The translations under genes were made by a program, and so were the position numbers. Positions 16,340 through 23,320 of a stretch of 29,818 nt of DNA are shown here, in pieces; the stretch's first letter is position 1, and each line of letters begins with the position of its first letter. Below the pieces are notes generated by a model. It was not told where the DNA came from. It saw only the letters and a program-made list of their open reading frames with translations, and ran no database searches. Location: NCBI GenBank assembly GCA_002384765.1, contig DGBM01000038.1:548-30365 (forward strand), in the 5' to 3' direction. This DNA comes from Demequinaceae bacterium UBA4004 (GTDB lineage: Bacteria; Actinomycetota; Actinomycetes; Actinomycetales; Demequinaceae).

Positions 16340-17430
16340 AGCAGCGTCGAGTCACCATGCAGGACGTGGCAGTCAAGGCCAATGTATCGAAGGCCTCAGT
16401 GTCGTTCGCCTTTAACGACCCGAGCCGATTGTCTGAGCCAACCCTCAGACGAATCATGAACGTAGCGCAAGATCTCGGGTACTCATCTGATCCCGCTGCG
16501 CGAATGCTCCGAACACGGCGCACGAACAGCCTCGGGATCCTGCTTCCGCAGCAAATTCACACCATCCTCGAGAACCCCTACTACAGCCAGTTTCTCCAGG
16601 GTGTTGGCCAAACTTGCCACGCCGAGGGCTTTTCGCTTCTCCTCGTCCCGCCACTACGCGGTTCAATGCTCAAAGCCATCCCGACGGCCGCGGTCGACGG
16701 ATTCGTAGTGAGTGGTCTGGAGTCTGATCGAGGCGAAGTGTCGGCACTGATCCAGCGCGGAGTTCCGTTCGTTCTGGTTGACAGCGAACTACGCGATGAC
16801 GTGCCGTCCGTAGAAATCGACGACAGCGAAGGCGTCGCTGAACTTGTCCGCCACCTACTCGACCTAGGGCACCGGAAGATCGCAATCGTCGCCTTCGATA
16901 CCGGCACCACCGGCGGTTACACGAACTGGCGCGGCCCCGTCCGGCGTCGGGCAGACGGGGCGATCACAGCGCTCGCATCGCAGGGCCTGACACCCGAATC
17001 CGATGGCATCAGTCTGGTGGAAGTCGCTTGTACTCGCGCCGGCGGTGTAGCCGCATTCCGCGAACTCTGGGCGAAGGGCGACCGGCCCACCGCGATCGTC
17101 ACGTTCAGCGACATCATTGCGCTCGGCGTACTCGACGCTGCACGAGAGGAAGGTGTCTCCGTGCCCGGGGAGTTGTCGGTAACGGGATTCGATGATCTAC
17201 CCGAAGCAAGTTGGACGTTCCCCGCACTCACGACAATCCGCCAACCAATCGTGACCAAAGGCCGCCTAGCCGCGGACTACCTCGTCGAGGCCATCGGCGC
17301 GCAGCAAGCCCCGCCAAACCGTCCACACCGGCGCCTGCCGACCACACTCTTGATGCGGGAGTCCGTCGCTCCACCGTCCGCCAACCAGGACTTCCACGGC
17401 GGTCAAAGGGTCATAACAGCAAACTCCTAG
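16336..17430 (+). CDS. LacI-family transcriptional regulator of the sugar operon
   Basis: This is a 364-residue repressor with an N-terminal helix-turn-helix (VTMQDVAVKANVSKASVSFAF, ~6-27), a hinge with the PAARMLRTRRTNS segment (53-65), and a periplasmic-binding-protein-like effector domain (LGILLPQQ onward, ending with the VTGFDDLPEASWTFPALTTI motif). The recognition helix reads SKASVSFAFN where most members have a TVSRVLN-like sequence, so operator preference may be unusual. Start is GTG 16336, overlapping the previous stop (GTGA). Being last in the operon, it is probably autoregulated through the operator at 10007. The likely inducer is a malto-oligosaccharide or glucoside; this is an inference. 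Confidence 0.93.
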   Translation: MKQRRVTMQDVAVKANVSKASVSFAFNDPSRLSEPTLRRIMNVAQDLGYSSDPAARMLRTRRTNSLGILLPQQIHTILENPYYSQFLQGVGQTCHAEGFSLLLVPPLRGSMLKAIPTAAVDGFVVSGLESDRGEVSALIQRGVPFVLVDSELRDDVPSVEIDDSEGVAELVRHLLDLGHRKIAIVAFDTGTTGGYTNWRGPVRRRADGAITALASQGLTPESDGISLVEVACTRAGGVAAFRELWAKGDRPTAIVTFSDIIALGVLDAAREEGVSVPGELSVTGFDDLPEASWTFPALTTIRQPIVTKGRLAADYLVEAIGAQQAPPNRPHRRLPTTLLMRESVAPPSANQDFHGGQRVITANS

Positions 17431-17627
17431 GCCATCGTTGTCACACCGGGCCCTCAAGTGAGAACCAGATCCGCTGTGGAACTACGCCGATCCGGGACAT
17501 CAAACTCATGGTTGTCGCGCTGGCATTTGGCGGGGCTTGTTTCGCCGCAACGATCTGCTCCCCGCGCGCTTCCAGCATTGTCATGCGTTCGCACGCGACT
17601 CGGTTCCACCACGGGCTTCGCGAGCGC

Positions 17628-18413
17628 TCAAGCGTCAACATGCCACCCCATGAATGATGGCTCGAGGGCTCCTAAGTCGAGCATCCCGGTTGAGTAGGGC
17701 TGGCCATCGTTGGCGAGGCCGAACACGTGGGTGGTGAATGATCCGTAGTCGACGGTCTCGTTGACGGCGAAGTGATAGTGGCCGTGCAACGCGAGGGTGG
17801 GCTCCACCGCCATGAACGCTTCCATGTACTTGGCGCGAATTTGGTTGGCGTACTCAACGTCGTCTATATGGAAACCGCCGGTACCTCGCAGTCGTGAGGA
17901 GATGGTCTGGACGCGTGTGGGGGCTTCGTGGGCGACGATCACCTCGGCGAGCCCTCCCGCTGCGGTACGTGCCACGTCGGCGTCGGTGATGGCCTCCTGG
18001 GGCCACCAGTACCGGGGCGCCTCGGCGTTGTTCTCCCATTCCAGGCGCAGCGTCCTGTCGACGCTGCCGGCACCGCCGAGCCATACGAAGGAGCGGCCGC
18101 CCATGGTGGTGCGCAACCCTCGGGGTGCAAGCAGGATGTTCGGACGGAAGTGGAGCCAACCGTCGTCGCCCACATTGAGCGAGTCGATGTGGTCGTAGTC
18201 CTCGTGGTTGCCTGGGGCGACGAGCATGGTGATGCCGTGTTTGCCTAGGTAGTGATCGGTGCGATCCCAACGGCGTGATTCGGGCACATTGTGGCTGACG
18301 CCGAGGTCACCTACTTGGATCACGGTGGTGATGCCAAGTGCATGAAACTCGCGGACGGCGAACTTGATCCACGCATGGTTGCCGTGGGTGTCACCAAGCA
18401 GGCCGATTCTCAT
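17628..18413 (-). CDS. Metallophosphoesterase (calcineurin-like)
   Basis: This 261-residue protein has all metal-binding motifs of the superfamily in order: GDTHGN (Asp8, His10), GDLG (Asp36), GNHE (Asn69-His70), VAHEAP (His162) and GHYH (His212, His214). It should hydrolyse a phosphoester, but the substrate is not predictable. There is no signal peptide, so it acts in the cytoplasm. The ATG at 18413 lies behind GGGGTGGGGAG and overlaps the end of the upstream ORF by 23 bases. It is the last gene of the minus-strand operon starting at 19907. Its last ~45 codons match the fragment at 9431-9568, showing that a related copy once existed nearby. The 17431-17627 spacer shows no convincing gene. 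Confidence 0.92.
   Translation of the reverse strand: MRIGLLGDTHGNHAWIKFAVREFHALGITTVIQVGDLGVSHNVPESRRWDRTDHYLGKHGITMLVAPGNHEDYDHIDSLNVGDDGWLHFRPNILLAPRGLRTTMGGRSFVWLGGAGSVDRTLRLEWENNAEAPRYWWPQEAITDADVARTAAGGLAEVIVAHEAPTRVQTISSRLRGTGGFHIDDVEYANQIRAKYMEAFMAVEPTLALHGHYHFAVNETVDYGSFTTHVFGLANDGQPYSTGMLDLGALEPSFMGWHVDA
17675..17812. repeat. Direct repeat copy 2 (within metallophosphoesterase 3' end)
   Basis: Partner of 9431-9568 at an offset of 8244 bases and in the same orientation, about 90% identical over the best part. This copy is in the intact gene. The pair brackets the complete sugar operon. Confidence 0.85.
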
Positions 18414-18879
18414 CTCCCCACCCCCTTTCGGGCATCGTCAGGTCGTCTGGCGGCGGCATCGCGTCAAGCCTCTCGATCTCCCATGCGTCGCGCGAGATCA
18501 CCCAGTAGACGTCCCCGTTGGGATGGCCGGGCCTGCGTGTCTCGAAGTAGTGGCCAGCACCGACCATCAATGTCCACTCCACGTCAAGGATCACGGTCTT
18601 GCCATTGACGTCGGTCGCCAGGCGCAGCAAGGCAAGGTCGTGCCATACGTCGTCCATGTCGCTGCTGATCGACAGCCCGTTGCCCCTGGCCCGCAAGTAG
18701 CGAGGCTCGTCTGCGTCGCGGCTGTCGACGTAATACGCGGACGGGCTTCCCGAGCGAACTACGTACAGCCCCGGCTCCCGCAATAATCGGCGACAGCAGT
18801 TTCGGAGCGCGGTGCTTCCAAGTGGTGCACCACACCATCTCCACACCAGGGATTTGTTCGAACAGGCGCAGCCCGTCAA
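18391..18879 (-). pseudogene. 5'-truncated member of the small related-protein family
   Basis: The open frame has 162 codons, but only the part from about 18780 (REPGLYVVRSGSPSAYYVDS) looks coding. That part resembles the proteins at 19431-19907 and 19045-19434: an opening GxYxxR/SS...YYVD motif, a YLRARGNG segment (compare LMRARGSGN), and an ending with IERLDAMPPPDDLTMPE (compare VERLSEMPADGDLTVPE). The upstream ~33 codons are an out-of-frame reading of the HAD gene, so the true N-terminus is missing. The 3' end overlaps the metallophosphoesterase start. It may still be translated as a short polypeptide by coupling. Function unknown. Confidence 0.6.
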
Positions 18880-19048
18880 TGACGGCCGTTGACCAGGTAA
18901 TCAGCAGCGCCTCAGCGAACGCAGGCATATATATGAAGTCCCGGTTCCACGAGTCGGACGGCCAGTGGTCGAGGTCGCCAGCACCATCGGGCATCGCGTT
19001 GATCACTCCGTCAACGTCGACAAGGACGACCGTTCGTGGCGTGCTCAC
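18584..19048 (-). pseudogene. Truncated HAD-like hydrolase
   Basis: The frame begins with GTG 19048, overlapping the previous stop as GTGA. The first ~90 residues are a recognisable HAD-fold phosphatase front: motif I VVLVDVDGVINAMP (Asp11, Asp13) and motif II EMVWCTTWKHRA (Thr75/Thr76). After LLSPIIAGAG (near 18778) the predicted protein becomes Arg/Gln-rich shadow sequence (RRQPRRRRASLLAGQGQ), and the expected lysine and acidic motifs III and IV are absent. At the same place, in a different frame, family sequence of the next ORF begins. The simplest reading is a deletion that removed the HAD 3' half and the front of the neighbour. Confidence 0.65.
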
Positions 19049-19434
19049 TGTCGGCCGCCGATGTACGGCAATTCCCGTGGCACGTCAGCGTCGGTCACGT
19101 GGCGAATCTCTGTGGCACGGTACAGCAGCCACGTTCCGCTGATGTGCTCTGGCCGCAGATCTGCTATGAGGAACAGGTGCGGACGCCCTCGCTCTAGCCG
19201 ACCGAACGTGCGTGGTTGCGCGTCCCCGTCCGGTAGGAGGATCACCGGCGCGAGAAGCGGGCTCCACTGCCCCCATAGGGCGCACTCATCCGCAGGATCA
19301 CACATGCACGTGATGGCGACGTCGGCACCCTCACGCGCGTCGACGTACAGCGTTCGCTCCGGACGGGCGTTGCGCAGGCGATAGATCCCCGGCTCGTCGT
19401 CCAGCACCACCAGGCGACGCTTCTGGCCGCTCAT
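19045..19434 (-). CDS. Small unknown protein B of the related-protein cluster
   Basis: This is a 129-residue soluble protein starting MSGQKRRLVVLDDEPGIYRLRNARPERTLYVDAREG. The ATG 19434 overlaps the upstream TGA (ATGA), and its own TGA overlaps the HAD start. The PGIYRLRNARPERTLYVDAR segment lines up with PGLYVVRSGSPSAYYVDSRD in the downstream truncated ORF, so they are probably paralogues. A CMCDPADEC segment (residues ~63-71) puts three Cys close together and may bind metal. No membrane span or signal is present. No database family was recognised. Confidence 0.75.
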   Translation of the reverse strand: MSGQKRRLVVLDDEPGIYRLRNARPERTLYVDAREGADVAITCMCDPADECALWGQWSPLLAPVILLPDGDAQPRTFGRLERGRPHLFLIADLRPEHISGTWLLYRATEIRHVTDADVPRELPYIGGRQ

Positions 19435-19907
19435 GTGTAGTCCGGCGCGCTGTCACGCCGATACCGGGGATCGTCCGATTCGGGCACTGTGAGGTCGCCA
19501 TCGGCGGGCATCTCGCTCAAACGCTCGACGCGCCTAAGGGGCCTTTGCACCCAGTAGAAGTCGGTCGTGTCCATGAACCCGCCGGGCACATGAAGTTCGA
19601 AACGATGCCGCGACCCGACCCTCAGCACCCAATGGCGCACGTCGCTAGGGTCGATCTCATCATCAGGTACATCCCGGTCGCCATCCTCGATGCGCGGGCC
19701 AGACACCACATCCATCAGCGCCACCCACCGGTTGTCGTACGGCCCAGACGCGGTGTTACCCGACCCGCGGGCGCGCATCAATTGCCAACCCCGATCGTCA
19801 CACCGCGCGTAATACACGCTGGACGATGACGACACCATTTTCAGCGTCCGGTCCTCGTCCCTCATGTCTACGATTGCTGGACTCTCGCTCTGGCTCTCGC
19901 TGGCCAT
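19431..19907 (-). CDS. Small unknown protein A, first gene of the cluster
   Basis: This is a 158-residue acidic protein. The ATG 19907 follows GGAGG with good spacing. Its N-terminal ~15 residues are Ser/Glu-rich and probably disordered. SSSVYYARCDDRGWQLMRARGSGN matches the YYVD...YLRARGNG pattern of the truncated ORF at 18391, and the C-terminal DFYWVQRPLRRVERLSEMP plus DGDLTVPES matches its ending. The middle (RHWVLRVGSRHRFELHVPGG) corresponds to its VEWTLMVGAGHYFETRRPG. The family therefore has a shared architecture of ~130-160 residues. It heads an operon of overlapping genes ending in a metallophosphoesterase. Confidence 0.78.
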   Translation of the reverse strand: MASESQSESPAIVDMRDEDRTLKMVSSSSSVYYARCDDRGWQLMRARGSGNTASGPYDNRWVALMDVVSGPRIEDGDRDVPDDEIDPSDVRHWVLRVGSRHRFELHVPGGFMDTTDFYWVQRPLRRVERLSEMPADGDLTVPESDDPRYRRDSAPDYT

Positions 19908-20019
19908 TTGGTGCCTCCAAGTTAGTGCGCACGGCCCTGTCTGACCGCCTCGCCCTACTCAGATTGCACCATCACCCCCTGCTAGAGGAAGTGCTATCAT
20001 CCCTGCTAGATAGGCGTAC

Positions 20020-20181
20020 TGTGGTAGGAGACGAGCGTCGGCGGACGCCGCGGGCATGCTGGGAGACGAGATCGCAACCTCGTAACCGCGCATGTACCTG
20101 GAAGTGCGCCGTTCGTGGGACCGGCGGCCGCCGCCGTTAGGGTGTCCAAAGGTGTGGTAGCCCAGTCCACACACCTTTTTT
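20020..20181 (+). ncRNA. Candidate structured RNA ending in an intrinsic terminator
   Basis: The gap 19908-20221 has no supported gene upstream of the small ORF. On the plus strand it shows several hairpins in a row: GCGTC-GGCG-GACGC, then ACGAG with an 8-base loop and CTCGT, then the self-complementary CGGCGGCCGCCG, ending in the terminator at 20148-20181. A terminator facing right with no coding gene before it suggests a short non-coding transcript from about 20000. No clear promoter was identified and no known RNA family was recognised. Confidence 0.35.
20148..20181 (+). terminator. Rho-independent terminator
   Basis: AAAGGTGTG pairs perfectly with CACACCTTT across a 13-base loop and is followed by three more T (six T in total). 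The direction is plus strand. Confidence 0.75.
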
Positions 20182-20221
20182 CGATTTTCAACAAGACTGC
20201 CCAGTTCCGGTCGCTACCCTC

Positions 20222-20365
20222 GTGATCACTGCCAAATGCAGCACGCCGACGATGACGCGCGAGATCAGCGACAAGCCAGTCCGACGCATCTTCACGGGCG
20301 ACCTCAAGTCGTACCGCCCCGTCAAGGGCAAACCGTTCGACACGTGCTGTGAGTACATGCCCTAG
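20222..20365 (+). CDS. Small basic protein, 47 residues
   Basis: GTG 20222 opens a frame to TAG 20365 reading MITAKCSTPTMTREISDKP, then VRRIFTGDLKSYRPVKGKPF and DTCCEYMP. Composition is protein-like (Lys/Arg-rich with three Cys) and quite unlike the Ala/Arg-rich shadow frames nearby. The frame is open further upstream without another good start, and no clear ribosome site precedes the GTG, so it might also be the 3' remnant of a longer gene. It ends 19 bases before the next start. No family was recognised. Confidence 0.4.
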   Translation: MITAKCSTPTMTREISDKPVRRIFTGDLKSYRPVKGKPFDTCCEYMP

Positions 20366-20384
20366 AACTGCTAGGAGGTTTGCG

Positions 20385-20918
20385 ATGGAGATCGCAATTG
20401 GGTTCGCGCAGATCATCGCCGCTGTCGTCGCGGTAGTGGCACTCGTCGTGACCAGCAGGTCGCGCCGGGACGACGCAGTTCGTGCCGAGCGAGCGCTCGA
20501 GTCGGCTGAGCACGCGGCCGAGCGCTCGGAAGCGGCTTCCTCGCTGTCTATCGACCAACTCGGACGCATCGCGGACAGTATCGAGGCTCTGCAACTGAGT
20601 GCACAACGGGATGGGCCGTCTCCTCACGGGGCGGCAGTCGCATGGACTTTGGCCCATCAGGTGGGCGATACGTATCTGCTGCAGAACGACGGCGGAGTGG
20701 AGGCCATTGACGTGGAGGTCAAGGGCCACGAGTCTCTGGTCGGCCCTGACATCACCCAGGGAGACCCGTCGAAAGTCGGACCTCGGGAGGCGATCTCCTT
20801 CATCGCGGCGCGCTCCATGGCAACGAGCGATTCGACCATCACTGTCACCTGGTCCAGCCCGAACGACAGCATTCGCCGGGAGTGGCGCTATCCACTCCCT
20901 CCAAGGCCGAAACGTTAG
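20385..20918 (+). CDS. Membrane-anchored coiled-coil protein of unknown function
   Basis: This is a 177-residue protein with an excellent ribosome site (AGGAGG, 8 bases before ATG 20385). Residues 2-25 (EIAIGFAQIIAAVVAVVALVV) form a single membrane span with the basic SRSRRD stop after it, then a heptad-like helix (AERALESAEHAAERSEA, ~36-60), then a beta-rich C-terminal domain (VAWTLAHQVGDTYLLQNDG...). This single-span plus coiled coil plus small sandwich layout is common in hypothetical proteins of accessory regions. The substrate or partner cannot be inferred. Confidence 0.78.
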   Translation: MEIAIGFAQIIAAVVAVVALVVTSRSRRDDAVRAERALESAEHAAERSEAASSLSIDQLGRIADSIEALQLSAQRDGPSPHGAAVAWTLAHQVGDTYLLQNDGGVEAIDVEVKGHESLVGPDITQGDPSKVGPREAISFIAARSMATSDSTITVTWSSPNDSIRREWRYPLPPRPKR

Positions 20919-20923
20919 TGCAC

Positions 20924-21151
20924 ATGGGAGATCAGACGCGGAGCGCACTCGGCTCAGGTCACTCGCCGTATCAGGGCGAACGCGAGTCGCGCGCCGACGA
21001 ACTGGACCTGAAGTCGGACGTCGCGCCCGATCCAAATGAAGTCTGGACCGATGACGGGCTGAAATGGGCCCTCGCCATTGTGCCAATTGCAGGTGGCCAC
21101 TGCGGCAGGACGTGGCTGACTTGCGCCACGCGATGGCATGAGGTGAGTTGA
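20924..21151 (+). CDS. Small hypothetical protein running into the repeat
   Basis: ATG 20924 opens a 75-codon frame 5 bases after the previous stop. The first half is hydrophilic (RADELDLKSDVAPDPNEVW); the second half has a short hydrophobic piece (LKWALAIVPIAGG) and ends TWLTCATRWHEVS. The last ~30 codons lie in the sequence repeated at 24.66-24.84 kb, where a plus-strand frame ends GWLAFPRWLEVN at the corresponding stop. It may be a truncated or composite gene. No family recognised. Confidence 0.4.
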   Translation: MGDQTRSALGSGHSPYQGERESRADELDLKSDVAPDPNEVWTDDGLKWALAIVPIAGGHCGRTWLTCATRWHEVS

Positions 21152-21238
21152 AGCGGCCAACCACGTGAACTCAAGCCCCAACAACCGATACATCGCACCA
21201 GGCAGTTAAGTTCGGCAAGCATGCTACCTGGTAGAGGT
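21130..21238. repeat. Direct repeat, left copy
   Basis: Matches 24739-24837 in the same orientation. The central part (around 21154-21182) is nearly identical over 28 bases, and weaker similarity (about 70% by hand over 51 ungapped bases) continues leftward to about 21050. Together the two copies bracket the DUF262/HEPN block and the integrase remnant. Confidence 0.75.
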
Positions 21239-21300
21239 CCTGATTGGGGGCGCTACATGCATGTGGTTTGGGGTGAATCTCCTCCGAAACCCCTCCGATG

Positions 21301-21927
21301 CTAGATGGGCCAATTGTTGAGGGTGAACTCCAGGTGGTCGTCGACTGTCTCAAGATCCTTCACGATCGCGTCGACCGCTTGTCGCTCGATTGCCGGATCT
21401 CGCAACTGCTGCGCGCGAGGCGCACGGGTGTGGACTGCGACGTCACGCCGGCTCGCGAGGGCTTCAAGTTGTGGCCCGAGCGAAGACGGCATGGCATGTT
21501 CACGGAGGCCTAGCGGGACCGTGAGTCCCAGGAAGTCGTTGGCGCTGATTCCGTGGCTCTTGCTCACGGACTGCTTGTAGGCCACTAGCGCTTCAGCACC
21601 CTTGGTGGCCGCGAGAGCCGGTAGGTCATGGTCGTGGATTGGAATTTCGAGGTGTGACTTGGGGCGGCGCACGATGTACCACATTGAGAGGGCGCGCCCG
21701 GTTGCAGTCGGTTGTTGTCGCGAAAGTCGTGCGATTCCTTCCGCTGCGATTTCGTTGCATCGCTTCTCGACGAAGTCCTCCAGTAGTGCGCTCGCGAGAA
21801 CTACAAACCCGGTCGCCCGGATGAAGTCGCTCGTGTCGTAGTCGGCAAAGTTGTCTTTGCGCTCAATGAGCGCTGCGTCGAGGTTCTGGATCTGCTGCTT
21901 TAGTGATGCAAGGAGGGGCGACGCCAT
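21301..21927 (-). CDS. HEPN-domain protein, putative RNase effector
   Basis: This is a 208-residue all-helical protein with the HEPN pattern: an N-terminal helix pair (SLKQQIQNLDAALIERKD; FIRATGFVVLASALLEDFVE) and a C-terminal Rx4H motif, Arg161-DVAV-His166, followed by a helix with acidic spacing (VDAIVKDLETVDDHLEF). Such motifs form the active site of HEPN RNases in toxin-antitoxin and phage-defence systems. The protein resembles the MAE_28990/RiboL-PSP-HEPN type. ATG 21927 is 11 bases after the DUF262 stop, and its ribosome site AGGTGG overlaps that stop codon, so the two are coupled. It probably works with the DUF262 partner; toxicity is an inference. Confidence 0.8.
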   Translation of the reverse strand: MASPLLASLKQQIQNLDAALIERKDNFADYDTSDFIRATGFVVLASALLEDFVEKRCNEIAAEGIARLSRQQPTATGRALSMWYIVRRPKSHLEIPIHDHDLPALAATKGAEALVAYKQSVSKSHGISANDFLGLTVPLGLREHAMPSSLGPQLEALASRRDVAVHTRAPRAQQLRDPAIERQAVDAIVKDLETVDDHLEFTLNNWPI

Positions 21928-21938
21928 TGCTCGGCCAC

Positions 21939-23159
21939 CTAGTTGTTCGAAGTCGAGGCCTCAAGGACCTTCGCGCGGCCGACGACGCCGAGATCGACAT
22001 CCAACTCAGACCCGACCATCTCGCCGAGCGTGATGATTCTCTTGGCCGTTGCGCCGATTGACTTCGTCGTCGTCTGCAGGCTGTCTGCAAAATCAGGGTC
22101 GGAATCGCAGAGTTGCTCGAATTGCGCCTTGATCTCGCTCGCATGTTCGGTGAGTGCGGCATTTGTGACTGCCTCGTCGCCGAGCACGGCGGTCATGGCG
22201 TCAAAAACGGCGATGTTGAAACGTGTGTTGTACGCGCCGTCCTCGAACCGGCGGAATGCGTCGCGCTCGCCAAACGTCGCAAAGGTACGCTCGATCGCCT
22301 GCTCGCATTGGCCTGCCATGGTTTCGAATGGATCGCTACCGCTCCTGCGCCAGTCCGCGCCGCCGGTGACACACGCATCGTCCAGGAACGCGCGTAGGTT
22401 CCCCCGATATCCTTCGAGATCCGCACGGAACGCAAGATAGCGGAGCAACATCTCCGCATCGCGCATGCGAAAGTCTGGGCCCTTAAGGCCCCGTGCTCGC
22501 TGAATCGCTTCACTGCGGGCTGAGCGCTCGTTAACCCAGCGGGTGAACTCGTTCGGGTACAGCGCCTGGCGCAATTCCTGTGGCGATAGAGAGAGGCTTC
22601 CTTGGTTCAGGCGCACGAAGACCTGGTACAAGACGGCTGGATTGCTCCAGTTTCGGACGACGATGGTCCGGATCGGCTGCGCGAGGAAACTCTCGGCGAG
22701 GTCAGCCCCGATGAGCGAGTTCCGCATGTCGTCAAACGTCATTCCTTCAAGGTCGTGAGCGAACTGGAGGCCCTTCAACTTGAAACTCTTGTAGTTTTCG
22801 TCGGGAGCGGCGAACTGCTTGACCGTGGTGAGACGCTGCTTTCCGTCGAGCACTATGAAGTGCCCGCGCCGATCTCGGTCCTCGGCGAGCACGATTTGGG
22901 GCACCGGCAGCCCAACGACCAGCGACTCGATATAGAGGCTCTTGCGTTCCCGAGACCACGCATCGCGGCGTTGAAACATGGGATTGACATCGAATGTCGT
23001 GCCGACGCGTTCAAGCAACGATTGCACGCTCCAGTCGAGCGTATATAGGACGAGATCAGAAAGCGCTTCTAGAGTCAGGTCTTCGTTATCCTGCAGGTCA
23101 GCATCGATCGGCTCATCTTCGGCAAGGGGAAACTCGTCTGTGCGTGCCTCGTCAGTCAT
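21939..23159 (-). CDS. DUF262 (ParB/GmrSD-N-like) protein
   Basis: This is a 406-residue protein whose first half has the DUF262 signatures: NPMFQRRDAWSRERKSLYIESL (59-80), GLPVPQIVL, and the key motif LDGKQRLTTVKQF (104-116) where the Asp-Gly-x-Gln-Arg core normally binds or hydrolyses nucleotide. The remainder is helical (RLNQGSLSLSPQELRQALYPNEF). Unlike GmrSD restriction enzymes it carries no DUF1524 HNH nuclease domain; the downstream HEPN protein may supply the nuclease instead. ATG 23159 faces a divergent gene 161 bases away, which must hold both promoters. A phage-defence role is likely from the pairing but not shown. Confidence 0.88.
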   Translation of the reverse strand: MTDEARTDEFPLAEDEPIDADLQDNEDLTLEALSDLVLYTLDWSVQSLLERVGTTFDVNPMFQRRDAWSRERKSLYIESLVVGLPVPQIVLAEDRDRRGHFIVLDGKQRLTTVKQFAAPDENYKSFKLKGLQFAHDLEGMTFDDMRNSLIGADLAESFLAQPIRTIVVRNWSNPAVLYQVFVRLNQGSLSLSPQELRQALYPNEFTRWVNERSARSEAIQRARGLKGPDFRMRDAEMLLRYLAFRADLEGYRGNLRAFLDDACVTGGADWRRSGSDPFETMAGQCEQAIERTFATFGERDAFRRFEDGAYNTRFNIAVFDAMTAVLGDEAVTNAALTEHASEIKAQFEQLCDSDPDFADSLQTTTKSIGATAKRIITLGEMVGSELDVDLGVVGRAKVLEASTSNN

Positions 23160-23320
23160 GGTCCGAGCGTATCGGTCGAACTACTACGTGTCCTGGTTCA
23201 CAGGCAGAAATGCTGAGAAGCAGGCGATGTGGTTCGAGTAGTCACATGGGCAAAGGCGGGCCTTGATCTCATCTCCAATTGGCACCCGTCGTTTGCTGGC
23301 GTTTTCGCTAGGGTGAGCGC

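Noticed and set aside
17431..17627. Small ORFs in both directions
   Set aside because: No ribosome sites and no protein-like composition strong enough to support a gene.
20322..21164. 280-codon minus-strand ORF
   Set aside because: Arg-rich shadow of the plus-strand genes at 20385 and 20924, both supported by starts or spacing.
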